A stretch of 64,000 nucleotides of DNA. It comes from Aphanomyces cochlioides. Taxonomy: Eukaryota; Oomycota; Saprolegniomycetes; Saprolegniales; Verrucalvaceae. The number at the start of each line of letters is the position of its first letter. The stretch's first letter is position 1. Position numbers and translations under genes: made by a program. The notes under the pieces are model-generated. The model worked only from the letters and a program-made list of their open reading frames with translations, did no database searches and was not told where the DNA came from. Shown here one piece after another: positions 55,417 through 64,000 of the stretch. The stretch covers positions 248,001 through 312,000 of the forward strand of contig JAHQRK010000027.1 in NCBI GenBank assembly GCA_019828595.1, given 5' to 3'.

Positions 55417-55991
55417 CGAGCCCTTTCTGCCACTTTAAGCCATACTCTGGCCAGAGGCTTGGACTCCGAAAGGCGAATTCCGACGCGATATGCGAATGTT
55501 ACGAAGTAGGGCCTTTTTGGCTCGAAATACCGGACATTTTCATAGAGCAGCCAGGGACAGCTAAAACGTGTGTTTTTACTGTATTTTCATATTGACTTTG
55601 GACGAGTAAATCCTCTCCCCATAGTTCAACTTTTTACAGTAAGGGGACAATGTGTAACGTTGGTTACCACTATTGCAACTGATGGTGCTACTTGTTTTGA
55701 CGGAGTACCACTGTTGATAGTGGGCCTACGGCGAGTAGATTGAAACACTTCAGGGGTGTTTCATGATACTTAGCAGGTGTATTACCCAGTATCAAAGTTT
55801 CAACTCATTGGACGTACGAGTTCAAAACGCGATATTAAACAAAGTGATGTTTAATAAATACCGCGAACTCTGTACGATTTATGAAAGAAATGAGTAGTGT
55901 TTTCTGGCAAACCACATTATGTTAAGCTTAAGTGGCGGGACACATATCCACAGTATTTTTACGATCCAATCACATTATCATTTTTGTGTTG

Positions 55992-58900
55992 ATGTTTTTG
56001 TATGAACATTTGTCTGACGCAGTTTTCTGCGTAGAAAATAACAACTACTCGGCCTCTAAGAAAGGCAAAGGCAATGGCAATCATGACAATGACAATCAAG
56101 GACATGCGATCGATAACTCCGAACCTGGGAAGCAAGCAGAGCGGAATAAAGTGCATGCTACCGAACAAGAGTCTGCATCAACTGGAGCTAATGGCTGGGC
56201 TGTGGATGACGATGCCTTGATGCCTAACGACGAGGCGGCTATGAGAAAGGCCAAGAAGGCGGAGTACAACAAACGTGCTCGCGAAAAGAAACGGCAAGCT
56301 ATCCTGGATGAAGTCGACGAAGAGGTGGCAATGGACAAATCTAAAAAGGCGGAGTACAACAATCGTGCTCGCGAAAAGAATCGGCAAATTCTTCTAAAGG
56401 CGGAGTACAACAACCATGCTCGCGAAAAGAATCGGCAAGCTCTTCTAAAGGCGGAGTACAACAATCGTGCTCGCGAAAAGAAACGGCAAGCTCTCCTGGA
56501 TAAAGTTGACGAAGAGGTGGCAATGGAAAAATCAAAAAGGCGGAGTACAACAATCGTGCTCGCGAAAAGAAACGGCATGCTATCGTGGAAGACTTCGACA
56601 AAGAGGTGGCTATGAAAAGATCCAAGAAGGCGGAATACAACAAACGTGCTCGCGAAAAAAAGCACAACACTGAGGTTGCGAATCAAGGGCGGGGTGCCAT
56701 CATTTTGCACCATACGGACATGGATTAGAGCGACGAAGAGGAAACCAAGGAGGGAGAAGACGGAATCCATTATCACGCTCAAAGTGACCATCATCTCAAG
56801 GTTCTGGCAGCTCAGGAGCAAGAAGATCGCGAGCGCACAGTTGACAATCGAAGGATCTATGCTGCGCTACAACCTAACCGTATGAATGAAGGAGGTGAAG
56901 AAGAAACCAAGGAAGAAGATATTTCCGATGGAAATGTGGATTGCAACACTGACAATCAATTACTTGCCTTGGCAAATGCTGATCCTCCGCTAAACGTGGA
57001 TGTGGATTTGATTGATGTACCTCCTCGCGAGCAAGGACTAAGTCTCCGGAATAAACCCAAGGGTCGCCCGAAGAAGAAGAGTGATCACAACAGTGCACGC
57101 GTCAGTTTCGATGACTTTGATGAATCATTGGTGCCTCTTCATACTATTGAGCAGCGTTCGATTTGCCGCCATATTATTGCGAAGCGAAGATTTGGCCAGG
57201 CGAAGAAAAGGACTGCTGCGGTGGAGGCACTCGAGTGCTGCCTGTTGCTACCTGGCCTGACACACCCGAGTTTCGCGAATACATTGCTTTGTTCAAAACC
57301 AGAGGGTTTGTCAATAACACTCGCCGGTACAACGCCCTCTTTGCCTTTACATCTATTGGTACCCAAGAAATTATTCACGGCAACGGTGGGCCGAGATCTT
57401 ATACAATCCAAGGCGCTTTGCATCATTTGATTGGACCACTGTTGCCTGCGGACGAAGAACAAGCCAGTTACGCCCAGATCTACATTACGGATCCTGAAAC
57501 GCAAGCAAGCATACGACGAAGAAAGCTTGGGGGAAATCTTAATGTGTCAACTGTGACGAAAATCCAGCGTCTACTACTACAGCACAACGCGTTCACCCAG
57601 CTGTACAAGCATGCGAAGGATATTCCAAAGGATGACGACATGAGAATTGTGCTCACTGCTCAGCCTCGAAGCAACAGCCGAACGCATAACCTTCCTACGT
57701 GTTCTGAAATCGCTGTTCTTTTTTCAGAAACGTCCAAGTCAGGGCGTCATATCTTACTGCATGGTATTGATGGCCCCGTACTCAGCGAAGTTCAGCGAAA
57801 CTATCACGTTGGTAAACATGTGCGTTTGGATCGACAACCTGGGGAACAACGCTTATTTCGCATTAAGGAATTTCATTCGGCATATGACCCGCTTCAATAC
57901 CCTTTGCTCTTTCCCACTGGGACTTTGGGGTGGTCGTTTGACAACAAGAGCGGTCGCAATCATGAAAACGTGAGTTTGAACGATTATGCTCGATACCATT
58001 TGCACGAGCGCGGTGCATTCTCTCCATTACATGCCAGCGGACCTCTATTTCAAGTGTTTGCAGTCGACAATTTTGCAAAGGTGGAAAACCAAAGGCTTCG
58101 ATATATTCGTGACCAAACCAACAACCTCCGCAGCGACACGTACCGCGCACTTCATGACGCTGTTTCGCATGATGTGGACCTCAAAAGCATTGGAAAAAGG
58201 ACTGTTTTGCCGTCATCTTACACGGGTGGACCTCGGTACATGAGACAACGTTACCTTGACGCCATGGCAATTGTTCGCAAGTTCGGTCGACCAGACCTTT
58301 TTATCACTGTGACATGCAATCCAAAGTGGGTCGAAATCGACAGGGAGCTGGAATTGGCGAAAGACGACTATGGATTTAAACGATCTCCAGCTGATCGACC
58401 TGACTTAGTGACGCGCATGTTCCGCCTCAAGCTCTTAGCCATTGAAGCCATGCTGTACAAGGGGGAAGTTTTGGGTCGACAAGCTGCGTGTGTTCGTGTT
58501 GTTGAATTCCAAAAGCGTGGTCTGCCTCATGCCCATATATTGGTCATATTCACTGGGGACGACAAAATCAAGACAGCTGCCGATATTGACAGTATTATCA
58601 GTGCAGAAATTCCCGACAAGGAAAAGAATCCAAGACTGCACGAAATTGTTACAACCTGCATGATTCACAAATGCGGCGACCGATGCCTGGAAAACGGGAA
58701 GTGCAAGAAAAACTTTCCAAAAGCATACTGCAACGAAACATTAGAAGGCAGTGATGGATATCCACTCTACCGTCGTCGCCGCTCTTCGGCAGAGCGGCCC
58801 TCTGAGTATACCAACCAATATGTTATTCCGTACTGCCCAACGTTGAGTGCCATGTTCGACTGCCACATCAATGTCGAGGCGTGTACAAGTATATCTGCAG

Positions 58901-59148
58901 TCAAGTACCTGTACAAGTACATCTACAAGGGCTCCGACCGCTCAAATTTTCAAGTTGAGTCCAGTGAACTTGACGAAATCAAGCAATACCAAGATGCCCG
59001 CTATGTATCGTGCTGTGAGGCCCTCACACGCATTTTCTCTTTCGACATGTTCAAACGATCTCACGCTGTCGAGAAAGCGCATAGTCGCCTTGAGCATCAT
59101 CTAAGCGCATGGTCATCATTGTCTTGCCGTCAAATGCGCCGTGAATAG
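55992..59148 (+). pseudogene. Helitron Rep, second copy in unit 3, three lesions
   Basis: Start ATG 55992. Lesions: a missing C in the repeat region (about 56534, as in unit 1), TAG 56726-56728 (as in units 1 and 4), and a 5-nt insertion (ATTAT) near 57173 inside the zinc cluster. Downstream the frame is open to TAG 59146-59148 with the HUH word and KYLYKYIYKG intact, and ends in the same replaced tail as unit 2. Confidence 0.85.
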
Positions 59149-59600
59149 GACTGGGTACCTCGAGCGTCTGTATTATCACTGATAAGTCGTTCGTGTTATC
59201 CGTGCAAGTACTGGCATTTTTGCACAACAAAACAGGGAAACTATTGAGGCCAATTCGAAGTAAAATAAGAAAGAAGTGAATAAGGAGTGCGAAGTAAATG
59301 CCGTCTCCTTAGTTTCAAAATAATATGATCTCTGATTGGATAATTTATTTTTCTTTCGGTACGAGTCGACGGTTTTTTGGTCAGGACATGATTTATCTCC
59401 TGACCAAAAAAATATTCGTCAGTCAACAGTAGCCAAACAGAATGCTCGGCGTTAACTTATTTTTTTACTTCGAAATGGGCCTGAATCAAATTCAAAATTC
59501 ATAGTATGGCTTCAAACGTTTCATGTGTGTGAGCATATTATCTTTGTTATTGCCAAAGCAAAACGCTCCACCCAGGGGCGTAGCCCTGGCCTCACCCTAG
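59149..59600 (+). other. 3' non-coding end of Helitron unit 3
   Basis: As in unit 2: replacement segment, subterminal 14-bp stem (about 59375-59412), then the terminal hairpin 59572-59589 and CTAG 59597-59600. Confidence 0.8.
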
Positions 59601-62600
59601 TCTATTACTTAAAGCTCTAACGCAACACGTAAGTACGAGACTAAGTACGAGAGTAATTTTCACATACAAACGTCAAGTCAACAAATGAGCAATTTTTACA
59701 TACAAACGTCAAGTCAACAAATGAGCAATTTTTATATACTTTATCCAAGTACAAAATGAGCAATTTTTACAAACAAACGCCAAGTCAAAAAAAGAGTACT
59801 TTGAGACAAGTTCGTTCATTGTTGTCAGCACTTCCAACCAACATCAACTAATTTGACCACTCAAGGTTGTATTGCCCGATATCCATGGCAAATATCCATT
59901 TGTCAATTATTTGGTGTGTTCCTCAATAATTGGTGTCATGTTTTGTCACGATGCACCCATGATGCTGGACGTGGCAGTTGTCGATAATATTAATAATCAA
60001 ACAATTCCACATACAAAATGAAAATATTGTCCTTTTATTTAAAATAATACCTGCCAAAGACGAGATGAATGGCAGTTGGGTTTTTCTGGGACGATGCAAG
60101 GTGAGATGCATGTCTTAGGATAGCTTCACTCGGGCAGAAAAGGCCGCTGAATAAGCGGTCAACACACTGTGCAGTAGGGTGACGAGCCCTTTCTGCCACT
60201 TTAAGCCATACTCTGGCCAGAGGCTTGGACTCCGAAAGGCGAATTCCGACGCGATATGCGAATGTTACGAAGTAGGGCCTTTTTGGCTCGAAATACCGGA
60301 CATTTTCATAGAGCAGCCAGGGACAGCTAAAACGTGTGTTTTTACTGTATTTTCATATTGACTTTGGACGAGTAAATCCTCTCCCCATAGTTCAACTTTT
60401 TACAGTAAGGGGACAATGTGTAACGTTGGTTACCACTATTGCAACTGATGGTGCTACTTATTTTGACGGAGTACCACTGTTGATAGTGGGCCTACGGCGA
60501 GTAGATTGAAACACTTCAGGGGTGTTTCATGATACTTAGCAGGTGTATTACCCAGTATCAAAGTTTCAACTCATTGGATGTACGAGTTCAAAACGCGATA
60601 TTAAACAAAGTGATGTTTAATAAATACCGCGAACTCTGTACGATTTATGAAAGAAATGAGTAGTGTTTTCTGGCAAACCACATTATGTTAAGCTTAAGTG
60701 GCGGGACACATATCCACAGTATTTTTACGATCCAATCACATTATCATTTTTGTGTTGATGTTTTTGTATGAACATTTGTCTGACGCAGTTTTCTGCGTAG
60801 AAAATAACAACTACTCGGCCTCTAAGAAAGGCAAAGGCAATGGCAATCATGACAATGACAATCAAGGACATGCGATCGATAACTCCGAACCTGGGAAGCA
60901 AGCAGAGCGGAATGAAGTGCATGCTACCGAACAAGAGTCTGCATCAACTGGAGCTAATGGCTGGGCTGTGGATGACGATGCCTTGATGCCTAACGACGAG
61001 GCGGCTATGAGAAAGGCCAAGAAGGCGGAGTACAACAAACGTGCTCGCGAAAAGAAACGGCAAGCTCTTCTAAAGGCGGAGTACAACAATCGTGCTCGCG
61101 AAAAGAAACGGCATGCTATCGTGGAAGACTTCGACAAAGAGGTGGCTATGAAAAGATCCAAGAAGGCGGAATACAACAAACGTGCTCGCGAAAAAAAGCA
61201 CAACACTGAGGTTGCGAATCAAGGGCGGGGTGCCATCATTTTGCACCATACGGACATGGATTAGAGCGACGAAGAGGAAACCAAGGAGGGAGAAGACGGA
61301 ATCCATTATCACGCTCAAAGTGACCATCATCTCAAGGTTCTGGCAGCTCAGGAGCAAGAAGATCGCGAGCGCACAGTTGACAATCGAAGGATCTATGCTG
61401 CGCTACAACCTAACCGTATGAATGAAGGAGGTGAAGAAGAAACCAAGGAAGAAGATATTTCCGATGGAAATGTGGATTGCAACACTGACAATCAATTACT
61501 TGCCTTGGCAAATGCTGATCCTCCGCTAAACGTGGATGTGGATTTGATTGATGTACCTCCTCGCGAGCAAGGACTAAGTCTCCGGAATAAACCCAAGGGT
61601 CGCCCGAAGAAGAAGAGTGATCACAACAGTGCACGCGTCAGTTTCGATGACTTTGATGAATCATTGGTGCCTCTTCATACTATTGAGCAGCGTTCGATTT
61701 GCCGCCATTGCAAAGCGAAGATTTGGCCAGGCGAAGAAAAGGACTGCTGCGGTGGAGGCACTCGAGTGCTGCCTGTTGCTACCTGGCCTGACACACCCGA
61801 GTTTCGCGAATACATTGCTTTGTTCAAAACCAGAGGGTTTGTCAATAACACTCGCCGGTACAACGCCCTCTTTGCCTTTACATCTATTGGTACCCAAGAA
61901 ATTATTCACGGCAACGGTGGGCCGAGATCTTATACAATCCAAGGCGCTTTGCATCATTTGATTGGACCACTGTTGCCTGCGGACGAAGAACAAGCCAGTT
62001 ACGCCCAGATCTACATTACGGATCCTGAAACGCAAGCAAGCATACGACGAAGAAAGCTTGGGGGAAATCTTAATGTGTCAACTGTGACGAAAATCCAGCG
62101 TCTACTACTACAGCACAACGCGTTCACCCAGCTGTACAAGCATGCGAAGGATATTCCAAAGGATGACGACATGAGAATTGTGCTCACTGCTCAGCCTCGA
62201 AGCAACAGCCGAACGCATAACCTTCCTACGTGTTCTGAAATCGCTGTTCTTTTTTCAGAAACGTCCAAGTCAGGGCGTCATATCTTACTGCATGGTATTG
62301 ATGGCCCCGTACTCAGCGAAGTTCAGCGAAACTATCACGTTGGTAAACATGTGCGTTTGGATCGACAACCTGGGGAACAACGCTTATTTCGCATTAAGGA
62401 ATTTCATTCGGCATATGACCCGCTTCAATACCCTTTGCTCTTTCCCACTGGGACTTTGGGGTGGTCGTTTGACAACAAGAGCGGTCGCAATCATGAAAAC
62501 GTGAGTTTGAACGATTATGCTCGATACCATTTGCACGAGCGCGGTGCATTCTCTCCATTACATGCCAGCGGACCTCTATTTCAAGTGTTTGCAGTCGACA

Positions 62601-64000
62601 ATTTTGCAAAGGTGGAAAACCAAAGGCTTCGATATATTCGTGACCAAACCAACAACCTCCGCAGCGACACGTACCGCGCACTTCATGACGCTGTTTCGCA
62701 TGATGTGGACCTCAAAAGCATTGGAAAAAGGACTGTTTTGCCGCCATCTTACACGGGTGGACCTCGGTACATGAGACAACGTTACCTTGACGCCATGGCA
62801 ATTGTTCGCAAGTTCGGTCGACCAGACCTTTTTATCACTGTGACATGCAATCCAAAGTGGGTCGAAATCGACAGGGAGCTGGAATTGGCGAAAGACGACT
62901 ATGGATTTAAACGATCTCCAGCTGATCGACCTGACGTAGTGACGCGCATGTTCCGCCTCAAGCTCTTAGCCATTGAAGCCATGCTGTACAAGGGGGAAGT
63001 TTTGGGTCGACAAGCTGCGTGTGTTCGTGTTGTCGAATTCCAAAAGCGTGGTCTGCCTCATGCCCATATGTTGGTCATATTCACTGGGGACGACAAAATC
63101 AAGACAGCTGCCGATATTGACAGTATTATCAGTGCAGAAATCCCCGACAAGGAAAAGAATCCAAGACTGCACGAAATTGTTACAACCTGCATGATTCACA
63201 AATGCAGCGACCGATGCCTGGAAAACGGGAAGTGCAAGAAAAACTTTCCAAAAGCATACTGCAACGAAACATCAGAAGGCAGTGATGGATATCCACTCTA
63301 CCGTCGTCGCCGCTCTTCGGCAGAGCGGCCCTCTGAGTATACCAACCAATATGTTATTCCGTACTGCCCAACGTTGAGTGCCATGTTCGACTGCCACATC
63401 AATGTCGAGGCGTGTACAAGTATATCTGCAGTCAAGTACCTGTACAAGTACATCTACAAGGGCTCCGACCGCTCAAATTTTCAAGTTGAGTCCGGCGAAC
63501 TTGACGAAATCAAGCAATACCAAGATGCCCGCTATGTATCGTGCTGTGAGGCCCTCACACGCATTTTCTCTTTCGACATGTTCAAACGATCTCACGCTGT
63601 CGAGAACCTCGAATTACACTTGGGAGGTGAACAAGTTGTATGCATTCCTACCGACCGCCCGATGAGCCCTCAGGAATTGGCAAGGAGGAACCGGACAAAA
63701 CTCACCGCGTTTTTTGAACTGTGCCGTGAAAACAGTGATTCACAAGCACTTGCGCGTGAATGTCTGTACCATGATATCCCCGAGCATTTCGTATGGAACA
63801 AAAAGCTCCGCAAGTGGACATCACGTAAAAGGGGTGGTGATCGTATGATCGGGAGGATGCTGACGGTGTCACCCCGCTCGGGAGACTGTTTTTTATGCGA
63901 ATGCTCTTATGCTACCGACGAGGTCCGACATCGCACGAAGATTTGCGAACCGTCAATGGCGTGGTTCATCCGACGTTCAAGTCAGCCGCACTTGCCCTTG
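59601..64000 (+). mobile_element. Helitron unit 4 (5' part, runs past the window end)
   Basis: Starts TCTATTACTTAAAGC directly after the CTAG of unit 3. It has the 130-bp leader segment of unit 3 but, unlike units 2 and 3, continues through the Rep C-terminus (NLELHLGGEQVV) like unit 1, so it probably carries a helicase beyond 64000. Confidence 0.85.
60758..64000 (+). pseudogene. Helitron Rep (and start of helicase) of unit 4, TAG in N-terminus, 3' end outside window
   Basis: ATG 60758; shortened repeat region; TAG 61262-61264. The same frame then stays open, with the next ATG at 61418 and no further stop seen before 64000. Zinc cluster reads CRHCKAKIW (Glu to Lys compared with unit 1). HUH word GLPHAHMLVIF near 63050 and KYLYKYIYKG near 63435 are intact. 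The T TTT TTA heptamer is at 63889-63895, with the helicase frame opening at ATG 63895. Confidence 0.8.

Larger units (their letters stand above)
53894..59600 (+). mobile_element. Helitron unit 3 (5707 bp, internal duplication, no helicase)
   Basis: Same termini as the other units. It has a 130-bp leader segment (about 54111-54241) that units 1 and 2 lack, a 941-bp internal tandem duplication (54453-55393, repeated from 55394), and the same helicase-less 313-bp replacement as unit 2 (59075-59387). Both coding copies are broken. Confidence 0.9.

Overview
The window looks like a stretch of an oomycete (stramenopile) nuclear genome that consists almost entirely of transposable elements plus one lineage-specific gene family. 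Three things support this: START-FYVE proteins with the 'RDFC' START strand followed by a FYVE finger, a family strongly expanded in oomycetes; Crypton tyrosine-recombinase elements of the stramenopile kind; and very short spliceosomal introns of 35-53 nt with GT..AG ends. I lean to Saprolegniales (Aphanomyces-like), but that is a guess. There are no bacterial features, rRNA genes or convincing tRNA genes.

Layout. 0.4-2.2 kb: decayed PIF/Harbinger element, MYB-like and transposase genes convergent. 2.4-5.5 kb: an inverted duplication of a hAT 5' segment, each arm carrying a near-perfect 111-bp palindrome, around a broken Ty3-type gag. 5.2-7.4 kb: decayed hAT transposase. 9.1-11.1 kb: Crypton-like recombinase gene with three introns. 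11.4-11.9 kb: Ty3 integrase tail. 12.2-13.3 kb: a six-exon gene of unknown function, visible only after splicing. 13.5-15.5 kb: second Crypton-like gene, minus strand. 16.7-18.5 kb: Tc1/mariner element with TIRs and TA duplication. 19.1-22.2 kb: KDZ-type transposase with cysteine clusters.

22.8-38.4 kb: a START-FYVE cluster. Two copies are intact after splicing (388 aa each, at 23747 and 28585). One is a fragment, one has two nonsense codons, and one is a mosaic split in exon 1 by a pogo-like element. Foldback elements and MITEs separate them. 39.9-42.0 kb: second, better preserved Harbinger element.

42.4-64.0 kb: four directly abutting Helitron units (42412-49265, 49266-53893, 53894-59600, 59601 to beyond the window). 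Each begins TC and each complete one ends in a hairpin plus CTAG. Unit 1 carries Rep and PIF1 helicase parts; units 2 and 3 share a helicase-less derivative; unit 4 runs off the window. The Rep/helicase junction in units 1 and 4 carries an in-phase T TTT TTA heptamer that would join the two frames by a -1 slip.

Functionally this is mostly a transposon graveyard with recent activity (near-identical Helitrons, TSD-flanked insertions). Likely functional host-type genes are the two intact START-FYVE genes and possibly the six-exon unknown gene.
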